Below, piece by piece: positions 18,109 to 26,542 of a stretch of DNA of 64,000 nucleotides. The position numbers and the translations under genes were made by a program. This DNA is from Janthinobacterium sp. TND4EL3 (GTDB lineage Bacteria; Pseudomonadota; Gammaproteobacteria; Burkholderiales; Burkholderiaceae_D), in assembly GCF_900156175.1 (NCBI RefSeq), contig NZ_FTMV01000004.1, positions 124,001 to 188,000 of the forward strand. The letters run 5' to 3'. The notes beneath the pieces were generated by a model that worked only from the letters and a program-made list of their open reading frames with translations, did no database searches and was not told the origin of the DNA. Within the stretch, counting starts at the first letter, position 1. Every line of letters begins with the position of its first letter.

Positions 18109-19035
18109 GTGGAATACAAGGACTACTACAAGGAGCTTGGCGTCGAGAAGACGGCGACCGAGGCCGAGATCAAGAAGGCGTACCGCAAGCTGGTGCGCAA
18201 ATACCATCCCGATGTCAGCAAGGAGCCGGACGCCGACAAGCGCACCAAGGCCCTCAACGAGGCTTACGGCGTGCTGGGCGACGCGGAAAAGCGCGCCGCC
18301 TACGATGAACTGGGCCGCAGCGCGCAGGCCCATGCCAGGGGAGAGCCATTCCGTCCGCCGCCGGACTGGGGTTCGGGCTACGAATCGTCGGGCGCCGACG
18401 ACAGCGACTTCTTTGCCGACCTGTTTGCCCACGTGGGCGGGCGCCGCCGCGCCGGCGGCAGCTTCCAGATGCAGGGCGAGGACAGCCACGCCGCCATCAA
18501 TATCGATTTGCAGGACAGCTACCAGGGCGCCAAGCGCCACATCGTCATGCGCGTGCCCGAAGCGGACGCCCAGGGCCATGTGGTCACGCGCGAGCGCACG
18601 CTGGAAGTGACGATACCGAAAGGCGTCACGGAAGGCCAGCAGCTGCGCATGAAGGGGCAGGGCCATCCGGGCAGCGGCGGCGCGCCCGCCGGCGACCTGT
18701 ATCTGGAAATCCGCTTCCAGCCCGACGCGCGCTACAAGGTGGAAGGGCGCGACGTCTTCGAGACGGTGCCCGTGACGCCATGGGAAGCGGCGCTGGGCGG
18801 CGAAATCGCCGTGCCCACGCCGTCCGGCACGGTGGCCGTCACCGTGCCGCCCAATTCGCAGACGGGGCGCAAGCTGCGCCTGAAGGGGAGAGGCATTCCC
18901 GCCGCCCAGCCGGGCGACCTGTATCTGCTGCTGGAAGTGGTGCTGCCGCCGGCGAACGACGACAAGGCGCGCGAACTGTATGCAACCATGGCGCGCGAGA
19001 TGGCTTTCAATCCGCGCCAGAAGCTGGGAGGGTAA
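18109..19035 (+). CDS. cbpA: DnaJ-class co-chaperone / curved DNA-binding protein CbpA
   Basis: 308 residues. An N-terminal J domain (DYYKELGVEKTATEAEIKKAYRKL, with the essential HPD in KYHPDVSKEP) is followed by a linker and the two C-terminal beta domains of DnaJ (LEVTIPKGVTEGQQLRMKGQG; GDLYLEIRF). The zinc-finger of true DnaJ is absent, which fits CbpA. It stimulates DnaK and binds curved DNA in stationary phase. Translation starts at GTG 18109, with GGGGAG 8 nt upstream. cbpM follows 3 bp after the stop. Confidence 0.92.
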   Translation: MEYKDYYKELGVEKTATEAEIKKAYRKLVRKYHPDVSKEPDADKRTKALNEAYGVLGDAEKRAAYDELGRSAQAHARGEPFRPPPDWGSGYESSGADDSDFFADLFAHVGGRRRAGGSFQMQGEDSHAAINIDLQDSYQGAKRHIVMRVPEADAQGHVVTRERTLEVTIPKGVTEGQQLRMKGQGHPGSGGAPAGDLYLEIRFQPDARYKVEGRDVFETVPVTPWEAALGGEIAVPTPSGTVAVTVPPNSQTGRKLRLKGRGIPAAQPGDLYLLLEVVLPPANDDKARELYATMAREMAFNPRQKLGG

Positions 19036-19038
19036 ATC

Positions 19039-19350
19039 ATGGCAAACAAGGTAATTGGCGAACTGCTCGAAGACCGGGCCCTGAGCCTGGAAGAACTGGC
19101 GCGCGCCTGCGCCGTGGAGCCGGACTGGGTGGTGCAGCACGTGCAGACGGGCGTGCTGCTGCAGGATGGCCCGCCGGCGGGGCAGCTGACGGCCTGGCGC
19201 TTCACCAGCCTGGACCTGGTGCGCGCGCGCCGCCTGCACGAAATCGAATCCGTGTTCGACGCCAACGCGGAACTGGCCGGCCTGGTGGTCGACCTGTCGG
19301 AAGAGGTGGCGCGCCTGCGCCGCCGCCTGCGCGTGCTGGGCGTCGAGTAG
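19039..19350 (+). CDS. cbpM: CbpM, modulator of CbpA
   Basis: 103 residues: a MerR-like helical fold (LSLEELARACAVEPDWVVQHVQTGVL) with a C-terminal coiled coil (VVDLSEEVARLRRRLRVLG). CbpM proteins bind the J domain of CbpA and block both its DnaK and DNA interaction. It is translationally coupled to cbpA, with GGGAGG overlapping the cbpA end, which agrees with the usual two-gene operon. Confidence 0.9.
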   Translation: MANKVIGELLEDRALSLEELARACAVEPDWVVQHVQTGVLLQDGPPAGQLTAWRFTSLDLVRARRLHEIESVFDANAELAGLVVDLSEEVARLRRRLRVLGVE

Positions 19351-19353
19351 CCT

Positions 19354-19581
19354 TTAGCCAGGCTCGCCGTGGCGTGCCACGGTGAGCCGCGCAATATAAA
19401 ACTGCCCGTCGACGACCACCCGGTGCGGGATGCCGGCCACGTCGAAGCCTGGGCCGCCGTCTTCCATCCATTCCTGCGCCAGCGAGTCGAACTGCTGCGG
19501 CGTCATGCGCAGCATCTGCGCCGTGATGACGAAGCGCGCGCCTGGTTTTTGCTTGTTGACGAAGTCGTCGATGCCGGCCAT
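19354..19581 (-). CDS. Small conserved-looking protein of unknown function
   Basis: A 75-residue acidic protein, MAGIDDFVNKQKPGARFVITAQMLRMTPQQF...EWMEDGGPGFDVAGIPHRVVVDGQFYIARLTV. It reads as a helix-rich start with a beta-rich end and no signal peptide. A possible GGAAAC site precedes the ATG. It is convergent with cbpM, with three bases between the two stop codons. I do not recognise the family. Confidence 0.6.
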   Translation of the reverse strand: MAGIDDFVNKQKPGARFVITAQMLRMTPQQFDSLAQEWMEDGGPGFDVAGIPHRVVVDGQFYIARLTVARHGEPG

Positions 19582-19640
19582 GGTGTTTCCTTTTGATACT
19601 GATCAATGTATGCGCGCATGATACCCGTCCGCGCGTTCTT

Positions 19641-20555
19641 CTAGAAGCCCTGCACCAGCAGCGGCAGCTGCTCCGCAAAGCGCTCGGTCAGCCACTTGCC
19701 CGCCTGGCCGGGCGGCGTGTCGGCCCGCTGGATCAGGTAGATCGGATAATTCTCGCCATTGTCGACGGCCAGCGGCAGGTGCGCCAGGCGGCCCGCCTGC
19801 AGGTCGTCGCGCACCATCGCTTCGGGCATGTTGCCCCAGCCCAGGCCAGCGCGCAGCAGCGCGTGCTTGGAACCGAGGTCGCCCAGGCGCCAGTTGCGCA
19901 AGCCCAGCACGCCGAAATCCTGCCCTTCCGTCAGGGCGCTGCGGTCGCTGAGCACCAGCTGCACGTGTTCGCGCGCCAGGGTCGAAGGAATCGGCCCGGC
20001 CAGCTGCGCCAGCGCATGGCTGGGCGCGGCCACGGGAATCAGGCGCACGTGACCGACGGCCAGGCGCTCGAAGACGCTGGCCGTGGCCGTCATCCAGCCG
20101 CCCAGGACGATGTGGCAGCTGCCATCCATCACCAGCTGCGCCACGGCGCCCATGGCTTCGATGCGCAGGCGCAGGGCGACGGTGGGGAACTGCGCCTGGA
20201 ACGCCTCGAGCACGCGCACCAGCACGCAGGTGGGGAACATCACGTCGACCACCACCGACACTTCCGCCTCCAGCCCGCCGGCCAGCGCCTTGGCGCGTGC
20301 CCGCATGCCGTCCACCTTCAGGGCCACGGCGCGCGCATCGGCCAGCAGGGCGCGGCCCGCATCCGTCAGGGTGGGCTTGCGCTTGCCGCGGTCGAGCAGC
20401 ACCACGTTGAGCTGTTCTTCCAGGTTGGCGATGGTGTAGCTGATCACCGACTGCGTGCGGTGCAGCTGGCGCGCCGCGTGGGCGAAGCCGCCCGCGTCGA
20501 TGACGGCGACGAACACGCGCAACTGGTCGAGCGAAGGCTGGCCCGGTTCTCTCAT
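19641..20555 (-). CDS. LysR-family transcriptional regulator, probable regulator of azoR
   Basis: 304 residues: winged helix at residues ~8-66 (LDQLRVFVAVIDAGGFAHAARQLHRTQSVISYTIANLEEQL), followed by a periplasmic-binding-like effector domain. GGGAG lies before the ATG. It is divergent from the azoreductase gene across a 134-bp gap that contains a long inverted repeat, the standard LysR arrangement. The inducer is unknown; quinones or electrophiles would fit the target. Confidence 0.88.
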   Translation of the reverse strand: MREPGQPSLDQLRVFVAVIDAGGFAHAARQLHRTQSVISYTIANLEEQLNVVLLDRGKRKPTLTDAGRALLADARAVALKVDGMRARAKALAGGLEAEVSVVVDVMFPTCVLVRVLEAFQAQFPTVALRLRIEAMGAVAQLVMDGSCHIVLGGWMTATASVFERLAVGHVRLIPVAAPSHALAQLAGPIPSTLAREHVQLVLSDRSALTEGQDFGVLGLRNWRLGDLGSKHALLRAGLGWGNMPEAMVRDDLQAGRLAHLPLAVDNGENYPIYLIQRADTPPGQAGKWLTERFAEQLPLLVQGF

Positions 20556-20576
20556 GGAAACTCCCTATCTAGAAAT

Positions 20577-20613
20577 TCGATGCTAACCATTGATATTTAT
20601 ATGGTTTCATCGA
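20577..20613. promoter_or_regulatory. Probable LysR operator between the regulator gene and azoR
   Basis: Interrupted inverted repeat TCGATG-CT-AACCAT ... ATGGTT-T-CATCGA (arms 20577-20590 and 20601-20613) around an A/T-rich centre (TGATATTTAT). It is placed in the divergent intergenic region. Confidence 0.6.
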
Positions 20614-20689
20614 TGGTAGACCCGAACTATGCTGTGTGCAAGGGCTGCGATGCGGCCATTCCCGTCACCCGTTTTCACAGGAGCACTTC

Positions 20690-21295
20690 ATGAGCAAGGT
20701 TTTATACATCAATAGCAGCGTGCGCAGCAACGGTTCACTGTCGCGCCAGTTGTCCGGCGAATTCGTCGCCAAACTGGCCGCGCAAGGCGCCAGCGTCGTC
20801 GAGCGCGACCTGGCGGCGCAGCCCGTGCCGCACCTGACGCAAGAGGTGATGGGCGCGTTCTTCACGCCGCCCGAGCAGCGCAGCGCGCAGGCGGCAGCGG
20901 CCGTGCAATTGTCCGATACCCTGGTCGATGAATTGCTGGCCGCCGACGTGCTCGTGCTGGCCGCGCCCATGTACAACTTTTCCGTGCCGTCGACCCTGAA
21001 GGCGTGGATCGACCACGTGGCGCGCGCGGGCCGCACCTTCCAGTACACGGCGACAGGTCCGGTCGGCCTGGCGACGGGCAAGAAGGCTTATATTTTCACG
21101 GCCAGCGGCGGCGTCTACAGCGAAGGCCCGGGCGCCGCGTATGACTACCTGAGTACCTATCTGCGCACGGCGCTGGGCTTCATCGGCATCACCGACATCG
21201 AATTCGTGCAAGCCGAAGGCGTGGCCATGGGCGAGGACGCCGTCGCCAGCGCGATTGCCAGGGGCCGCGCCTCGATCGAGGCCCTCGCTGCCTGA
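20690..21295 (+). CDS. azoR: FMN-dependent NADH:quinone oxidoreductase / azoreductase
   Basis: 201 residues, flavodoxin-like fold: VLYINSSVRSNGSLSRQL (phosphate-binding start), VLAAPMYNFSVPSTLKAWIDHVARAGRTF (FMN and dimer contacts) and KAYIFTASGGVYS. AzoR enzymes reduce quinones and azo dyes with two electrons from NADH. CACAGGAGC precedes the ATG, and a longer upstream frame is excluded by this. Its divergent LysR neighbour probably controls it. Confidence 0.92.
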   Translation: MSKVLYINSSVRSNGSLSRQLSGEFVAKLAAQGASVVERDLAAQPVPHLTQEVMGAFFTPPEQRSAQAAAAVQLSDTLVDELLAADVLVLAAPMYNFSVPSTLKAWIDHVARAGRTFQYTATGPVGLATGKKAYIFTASGGVYSEGPGAAYDYLSTYLRTALGFIGITDIEFVQAEGVAMGEDAVASAIARGRASIEALAA

Positions 21296-21409
21296 GTCTG
21301 GCCCCGTTCTAGTTCCAAAGGGGGATTGCCAATCTGCCATGGTTGACATAAGCTTGCCGGCGGCACGCCCCGTGCCAGGCCGGCGAGCCGTTCGCCATGA
21401 AAGTCCCCC

Positions 21410-21964
21410 ATGCACAAGTTGGCAAGCGCAGTACTGTTCGGCAGTTCCCTGTTTTCGGCAGGCATGGCGCTGGCGCAGTCTGCGCCCGTTGCACCGCCTG
21501 CGCCGGCCCACGTGGGCCGCCACGCCGCCACGCCCGAGGATCTTCGCGCCATCGAGCAAGTCGTCGCCGACTTCCAGGCGGCCCTGATCGCCAAGGACGT
21601 CAGGCTGCTGTCGTCGCTGATGCTGCACACCAACATCCTGTTTGCCTCGCCGGCCGACGACGCTTACGTCAAGAAAATGCGCGACACGACGGACGTCCAC
21701 TTCGACGGCGTCGGAGCGGGCGGCTATGTCGCGTTCGCCAACTTCATCAAGCACGAACCGCAGCGCACGGAAGAAAAGTTCTACAACGTCAAGATCACCC
21801 AGGACCGCCATGTGGCGTGGGTCAATTTCGACTACGAATTCCTCGTCGGCGACAAATTGTCGAACTATGGCGTGGAAGCGTGGCAAATGGTCAAGCGCGA
21901 CGGCAACTGGAAAATCCTCAGCGTCGTCTGGTCCATGCATGCCGCAGCCGAGGCGGCAAAATAG
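21410..21964 (+). CDS. Exported SnoaL/NTF2-like protein
   Basis: 184 residues with a signal peptide (MHKLASAVLFGSSLFSAGMALAQ), then an NTF2-like cone fold: EDLRAIEQVVADFQAALIAKDVRLLSSLM, VHFDGVGAGGYVAFANFI and VNFDYEFLVGDKLSNYGVEAWQMVKRDGNWKILSVVWS. This matches the DUF4440/SnoaL-like group. No catalytic residues can be assigned. It is probably periplasmic and stands alone downstream of azoR. Confidence 0.75.
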   Translation: MHKLASAVLFGSSLFSAGMALAQSAPVAPPAPAHVGRHAATPEDLRAIEQVVADFQAALIAKDVRLLSSLMLHTNILFASPADDAYVKKMRDTTDVHFDGVGAGGYVAFANFIKHEPQRTEEKFYNVKITQDRHVAWVNFDYEFLVGDKLSNYGVEAWQMVKRDGNWKILSVVWSMHAAAEAAK

Positions 21965-22277
21965 GCGCCAGCCTCGCCGCGCCCGTGCGCGCACTTTGAC
22001 CATGCCCCTGCGTTCAGTACAGTGTTGCCCAGCAATAATTTTTTCGCATCGTCTATACTTTCAGCTTGGACGCGCCGGCGGCGATATGCGCCGCTGTGCC
22101 GGTGTCGACGTGCATGAAGATGGTGTAATCGTTCATTCCTTTTCTGCTGTGCCGCGCAATAATAAGTAGAGAGCCGTATCAAGCATCCCAAGCAAGCGCG
22201 CACATGATTCTTACCCTGTTACCGTGTCAGTCCGTAGAGACAAGCTGTCCGGCCATGTCATTTTTGGAGCGTACATC
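21965..22277. other. Intergenic region with a possible promoter
   Basis: 313 bp without a supported gene. It holds a -10-like TATACT near 22055, a short palindrome GCGGCGATATGCGCCGC near 22079-22095, and A/T-rich blocks. It probably contains the promoter of the small gene at 22278. Confidence 0.35.
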
Positions 22278-22532
22278 GTGCCGATAAAGTATGTTGATTT
22301 TTATGAGGTAAATTACACGGCGGAACCATTGCGGGGCTGCAAGTTATGGGGCGCCTACGTCGCCATCTATGCCCCTACGGCCAACCCCATGCACCGGGTG
22401 AACCTGGTGAAGAAGCGCAGGGTGTCGGCCGACCATCAGTTTACGACGGAAGCGGACGCCGTCGCCGAGGCGGGCGAGGCGGCCGTCAAGCTCGTCGAGC
22501 GGCGCCGGCGGCGCTACGTCTTCCATCCCTGA
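22278..22532 (+). CDS. Small basic protein of unknown function
   Basis: 84 residues if translation starts at the GTG at 22278 (TTTTTGGAGC lies 8 nt before); a start at 22224 would add 18 residues. The sequence IKYVDFYEVNYTAEPLRGCKLWGAYVAIYAP...FTTEADAVAEAGEAAVKLVERRRRRYVF suggests a small alpha/beta fold ending in a basic helix. The 3' end overlaps the convergent Trp-rich gene by 19 bp. The family is not recognised. Confidence 0.55.
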   Translation: MPIKYVDFYEVNYTAEPLRGCKLWGAYVAIYAPTANPMHRVNLVKKRRVSADHQFTTEADAVAEAGEAAVKLVERRRRRYVFHP

Positions 22533-22753
22533 TGCCACTGCGCCGCATCCTGCAGCGCGCGCCAGGGCAGGATGTGCACGCGGCCCGAATGCACGGCTTC
22601 CAGCTTCACGTGCGTGACGGGCTCATCGGGCGTGGCCGTTGCGCATAGCCCGATGACGAGGAAGTGTTTTTCCTTGTTGGCGGGCGTGACGGCCGTCCAT
22701 TTGCTGTTGAGTAACTTGTTCGGGCGCAAATTATTGCGATTGGCTAGGTGCAT
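22514..22753 (-). CDS. TIGR02450-type Trp-rich protein
   Basis: 79 residues with the family core NKLLNSKWTAVTPANKEKHFLVIGL and the closing VHILPWRALQDAAQWHQGW. Proteins of this small family are widespread in proteobacteria and their function is unknown. The divergent neighbour is the cysteine hydrolase gene; the convergent one overlaps its 3' end. Confidence 0.8.
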   Translation of the reverse strand: MHLANRNNLRPNKLLNSKWTAVTPANKEKHFLVIGLCATATPDEPVTHVKLEAVHSGRVHILPWRALQDAAQWHQGWKT

Positions 22754-22824
22754 AGCGGCTCCCGGATTGGCGTGATGGCGATGTTGCCATTATCATGCAT
22801 TACCCGCCACGCACGAGGATCGCC

Positions 22825-23700
22825 ATGAAACGCCAGCTGCACCTGCTTGTCATCGACCCGCAAAACGATTTTTGCGACTTGCCCGCCACCTGGCTGCCGC
22901 CCGATGCGGCGCCGGCCCTGGCCGTGCCCGGCGCCCACGCCGACATGCTGCGCGTGGCGCAGCTGATCCGCGAAGGGGGAGCGGGTTTGACGCAGATCAG
23001 CATCACGCTCGACGCCCACCACCGCTACGACATCGCCCACCCCGCGTTCTGGCGCGCGGGAGACGGCGGCGCCGTGGCGCCGTTCACGCAGATCGGCGCC
23101 CGGCAGGTGCGCGACGGCCTGTTTCGGCCCGCCGCCGGCGGCGCCTTGCCGCGCGCACTGGCCTACCTCGATGCCCTGGAGCAGGCCGGGCGCTACCGGC
23201 TGATGGTGTGGCCCGTGCACTGCGAGATCGGCAGCTGGGGCCAGAATGTGCACGCGGCCGTGCGCGCCGCCTACAACGCCTGGGAAGTGGCCAACCTGCA
23301 CGTGGTGGCCAAGCTGAGCAAAGGTTCCAATCCGTGGACCGAGCATTACTCGGCCGTCATGGCCGAAGTGCCCGATGCGCAGGATGCGGCCACCCAGCTC
23401 AACCGCGCCTTCCTCGACACCCTGCTGCCGGCGCAGCACATCTATATCTGCGGCGAGGCGGGCAGCCATTGCGTCAAAGCCAGTACCGAGCACATTGCCG
23501 ATTACCTGGAAGCCCAGCAGGGAAAGCCGGCCCTGTCGCGCCTGGTGCTGCTGACGGACTGCATGAGTCCCGTCACGGGTTTTGAACGGCAGCAGCGCGA
23601 CTTTATTGCCGGTATGCAAGAGCGCGGCGTGCGGCTGGCCACGTCCGCCGGCATCGTGCCCGAATTGCAGGCCAACGCGCCGGCCGACGGGGCTGCCTGA
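22825..23700 (+). CDS. Isochorismatase-like cysteine hydrolase, possible nicotinamidase
   Basis: 291 residues. HLLVIDPQNDFCDLP carries the catalytic aspartate, WPVHCEIGSWGQNVH the metal-site region, AKLSKGSNPWTEHYS the catalytic lysine region, and GEAGSHCVKAS the nucleophilic cysteine. These are features of the isochorismatase/nicotinamidase superfamily. It is longer than E. coli PncA (~213 residues). The next gene is nicotinate phosphoribosyltransferase, so conversion of nicotinamide to nicotinate for NAD salvage is the best guess, though not proven. It begins at the ATG at 22825. Confidence 0.7.
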   Translation: MKRQLHLLVIDPQNDFCDLPATWLPPDAAPALAVPGAHADMLRVAQLIREGGAGLTQISITLDAHHRYDIAHPAFWRAGDGGAVAPFTQIGARQVRDGLFRPAAGGALPRALAYLDALEQAGRYRLMVWPVHCEIGSWGQNVHAAVRAAYNAWEVANLHVVAKLSKGSNPWTEHYSAVMAEVPDAQDAATQLNRAFLDTLLPAQHIYICGEAGSHCVKASTEHIADYLEAQQGKPALSRLVLLTDCMSPVTGFERQQRDFIAGMQERGVRLATSAGIVPELQANAPADGAA

Positions 23701-23777
23701 GCCGCTGTTGATCATGCCCTGCTGAAATGCTTGTGGTGGCGTACTATTCTGGCTTCAGGAAGTTGGAGAAAACACAT

Positions 23778-24968
23778 ATGACCCCGATAGTGCGCAGTTT
23801 GCTGGAAACCGATCTGTATAAATTTACAATGTGGCAAGCTTTGCTGCACGGTCACCCGAATACCCATACCGAATACGAATTTGTCTGCCGCAACACCACC
23901 GCCTTTCCCCTGGCCGAACTGAAGGGCGAGCTGGAAGAACAGCTCGACCACCTGTGCTCGATGTCGTTCGCCGACGACGAGCTGGCCTATCTGCGCACGC
24001 TGCGTTTCATGAAGAGCGATTTCGTCGACTTTTTGACGGTGTTCCGCTTCCAGCGCAAATTCATCGACGTCAGCACGGATGGCGACACCCTGCTCGTGCA
24101 TGCGGCCGGGCCGCAGGTGCACGTGATGGGCTTCGAGATTTTCGTGCTGTACATCATCAACGAACTGTATTTCCGCCGTTTCGACCTCGATGCGGCCATG
24201 CGCGAAGGGCGCCACCGCCTGGGCTTGAAAGTGGCGGCCGTGAAGGAATTCGGCAAGCTGCCGAGGCGCAAGCATCCATTTGAATTTTCCGACTTCGGCG
24301 TGCGCCGGCGTTTTTCCGGTGCCTGGCACGACGAGGTGGTGCAGCGGCTGGCGCGCGAAGTGCCCGAGTATTTCAAGGGCACGTCGAATGTCTATCTGGC
24401 GAAAAAGCTCGGCATCGTGCCGATCGGCACCATGGCGCATGAATACATGCAGTCATTCCAGTCCTTCGGCGTGCGCCTGCGCGACTTCCAGAAGGCGGCA
24501 CTGGAAGACTGGGTGCAGGAATACCGGGGTGACCTGGGCATCGCCCTGACGGACGTGGTCGGCATGGACGCCTTCCTGGCCGACTTCGACCTGTATTTCG
24601 CCAAGCTGTTCGACGGTTTGCGCCACGATTCGGGCGACCCCGTCGAATGGGGCGAGAAGGCGCTGGCCCATTATGCGGCCCTGCGCATCGACGCCAATAC
24701 CAAGCGTCTCGTGTTTTCGGACGGCCTGGACCTGGACAAGGCGTTTGCCCTGTACCAGCACTTCGCCGACCGCATCATGACGGGTTTCGGCATCGGCACC
24801 AATCTCACCAACGACGTCGGGTTGACGCCGCTCAACATCGTCATGAAACTGGTGCGCTGCAATGGCCAGTCCGTGGCGAAACTGTCGGATTCGCCGGGCA
24901 AGACCCTGTGCAAGGATGAAACCTTCCTCGCGTATTTGCGGCAGGTGTTCCATCACCCTGCGGCATGA
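23778..24968 (+). CDS. pncB: Nicotinate phosphoribosyltransferase
   Basis: 396 residues: [23 protein letters not shown] at the N-terminus, then [37 protein letters not shown] (phosphorylated histidine region and PRPP binding), [17 protein letters not shown] and [11 protein letters not shown]. It makes nicotinate mononucleotide from nicotinate and PRPP, the committing step of the Preiss-Handler NAD salvage route. TTGGAG lies before the ATG; a longer frame upstream is dismissed. It follows the cysteine hydrolase by 77 bp, pointing to a joint NAD-salvage unit. Confidence 0.95.
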   Translation: MTPIVRSLLETDLYKFTMWQALLHGHPNTHTEYEFVCRNTTAFPLAELKGELEEQLDHLCSMSFADDELAYLRTLRFMKSDFVDFLTVFRFQRKFIDVSTDGDTLLVHAAGPQVHVMGFEIFVLYIINELYFRRFDLDAAMREGRHRLGLKVAAVKEFGKLPRRKHPFEFSDFGVRRRFSGAWHDEVVQRLAREVPEYFKGTSNVYLAKKLGIVPIGTMAHEYMQSFQSFGVRLRDFQKAALEDWVQEYRGDLGIALTDVVGMDAFLADFDLYFAKLFDGLRHDSGDPVEWGEKALAHYAALRIDANTKRLVFSDGLDLDKAFALYQHFADRIMTGFGIGTNLTNDVGLTPLNIVMKLVRCNGQSVAKLSDSPGKTLCKDETFLAYLRQVFHHPAA

Positions 24969-24993
24969 AGGCGGCAGGGCAGGCGCTGCCCGC

Positions 24994-25293
24994 TTAAAAA
25001 CCCGTCAGCACGGTGTTCATGTGCTCGACCTGCGGCGGAGCGGCGAAGAACTCGCCGACGAGGCCGCGCCAGGCCTGGAAGTCCTCGCTGCCGCGGAAAT
25101 GCACGGTATGGTCTTCCAGGGTGCTCCAGCCCACGACGAGGCGGTAGGCGTCGCCGTTTTCGATCGAGCGCTCCAGGCGCATCGACTCGCAGCCGCGCGC
25201 GCGCTGGAACAGGGGCACGGCTTGCGTCACGGCCGCCTCGAAGGCTGCGTGCGTGGCCGATTTGATCTGGATGTGGGCAATTTCATAAATCAT
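24994..25293 (-). CDS. Antibiotic biosynthesis monooxygenase (ABM)-domain protein
   Basis: 99 residues, MIYEIAHIQIKSATHAAFEAAVTQAVPLFQRARGCESMRLERSIENGDAYRLVVGWSTLEDHTVHFRGSEDF. This is the dimeric ferredoxin-like ABM fold found in heme-degrading, quinol-oxidising and many unassigned proteins. No catalytic residue points to one reaction. The ATG at 25293 (after TTGCC) matches the family start; the longer frame is not supported. Confidence 0.8.
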   Translation of the reverse strand: MIYEIAHIQIKSATHAAFEAAVTQAVPLFQRARGCESMRLERSIENGDAYRLVVGWSTLEDHTVHFRGSEDFQAWRGLVGEFFAAPPQVEHMNTVLTGF

Positions 25294-25359
25294 GGCAAGT
25301 TCCACTGTGGAATGAAGGAAGCTTGATCTTGCCATAATTTCGCCGCGCGGGGGAGGGCC

Positions 25360-25701
25360 TCAGCCCGCCAGCGCAGGTGTGACCGCGCCAGCGCGCCGGC
25401 TGCCCGCGTGGCTGGCCGTGCGCTGTTCGATGTCGCAGCCATTGCACGCCTGCACGATGGCGTGCGCCCGTTCCTGCTCCTGCGCATCGCTGACGGCGAC
25501 GATGAGGCGGAACATGCCGCGCCACGCCGCCTTGCCCTGCACGGGGACGGCCTCGTCGTCGACCGTGTCGAGCTGTACGGCGTGCGCGGGAAAGCCATCG
25601 TCCAGCAGGGCGCTGCGGGCCTGCTGGGCATCGGCAAGATGATCGAAGATACGGATCAGGGCAGGCGCAGGGTTGGCAAGGGGACTGGTGGAGGCGTTCA
25701 T
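25360..25701 (-). CDS. Unrecognised small protein, possibly ferredoxin-like fold
   Basis: 113 residues: LIRIFDHLADAQQARSALLDDGFPAHAVQLDTVDDEAVPVQGKAAWRGMFRLIVAVSDAQEQERAHAIVQACNGCDIE, then a disordered Ala/Gly tail. The pattern 'F....A..A...L...G' followed by a second helix-strand unit is reminiscent of proteins annotated as general stress or heat-shock induced regulators, but the family is not certain. TCAGAAAG precedes the ATG. Confidence 0.5.
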   Translation of the reverse strand: MNASTSPLANPAPALIRIFDHLADAQQARSALLDDGFPAHAVQLDTVDDEAVPVQGKAAWRGMFRLIVAVSDAQEQERAHAIVQACNGCDIEQRTASHAGSRRAGAVTPALAG

Positions 25702-25896
25702 GGCCAGGCTTTCTGAGAGGGTTGTCTGGATTTGACCCGCGAGCCTTGAAATAATTCTGCCTCAGCCTCCAAATGCCTGCATTGAATGGCAAAAGTTTGA
25801 CAAATATCCAGTATGGCTGCCAAGTCGCGCTAAGATACGCCTTGCGGTGCATGCTGCAGGGGCAGATGCGGGATCAATCTTTCATAGGAGAACTAA

Positions 25897-26478
25897 ATGG
25901 CAGCGAAGAAAATTCTGTTTTTGACCGGCGATTTTGCAGAAGATTATGAAACGATGGTGCCCTTCCAGGCCCTGCTGATGCTGGGCCATACCGTGCACGC
26001 CGTCTGTCCCGGCAAGAAGGCCGGCGAGACGATCAAGACGGCCATCCACGATTTCGAGGGCGACCAGACCTACACGGAAAAGCCGGGCCATTTGTTCACC
26101 CTGAACGCCAGCTTCGACGAGATCGACCCGGCCCACTATGACGCCGTGATGATCGCCGGCGGCCGCGCGCCCGAATACCTGCGCCTGAACGAGAAGGTGA
26201 TCGCCGCCGTGCGCCATTTCGCCGGGGCGGGCAAGCCTGTCGCGGCCGTCTGCCACGGCGCGCAATTGCTGGCCGCCGCCGACGTCATCCGTGGCAAGCG
26301 CATTTCCGCCTATCCCGCCTGCGCGCCCGAAGTGAAACTGGCGGGCGGCACGTATGCCGACATCGCCGTCACGGACGCCGTCACCGATGGCCAGTTCGTC
26401 ACGGCGCCTGCCTGGCCCGCCCATCCGGCGTGGCTGGCGCAGTTCGTCAAGCTGCTCGGTACCGAGATCCGTTTGTAA
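25897..26478 (+). CDS. DJ-1/PfpI-family protein
   Basis: 193 residues. The nucleophile elbow [15 protein letters not shown] holds the reactive cysteine and adjacent histidine, and the N-terminal glutamate is in [12 protein letters not shown]. The family covers deglycases, chaperone-like proteins and amidases related to PfpI/YhbO. AGGAG lies 8 nt before the ATG. It sits just upstream of the sensor kinase gene but has its own spacing (64 bp), so a link to signalling is not implied. Confidence 0.88.
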   Translation: MAAKKILFLTGDFAEDYETMVPFQALLMLGHTVHAVCPGKKAGETIKTAIHDFEGDQTYTEKPGHLFTLNASFDEIDPAHYDAVMIAGGRAPEYLRLNEKVIAAVRHFAGAGKPVAAVCHGAQLLAAADVIRGKRISAYPACAPEVKLAGGTYADIAVTDAVTDGQFVTAPAWPAHPAWLAQFVKLLGTEIRL

Positions 26479-26542
26479 CCTTTACCAGCCCGGCAGGCCG
26501 CAGCGTTTGCCGGGCGCACCACTTTTCAGATTCGAGTTCCAC

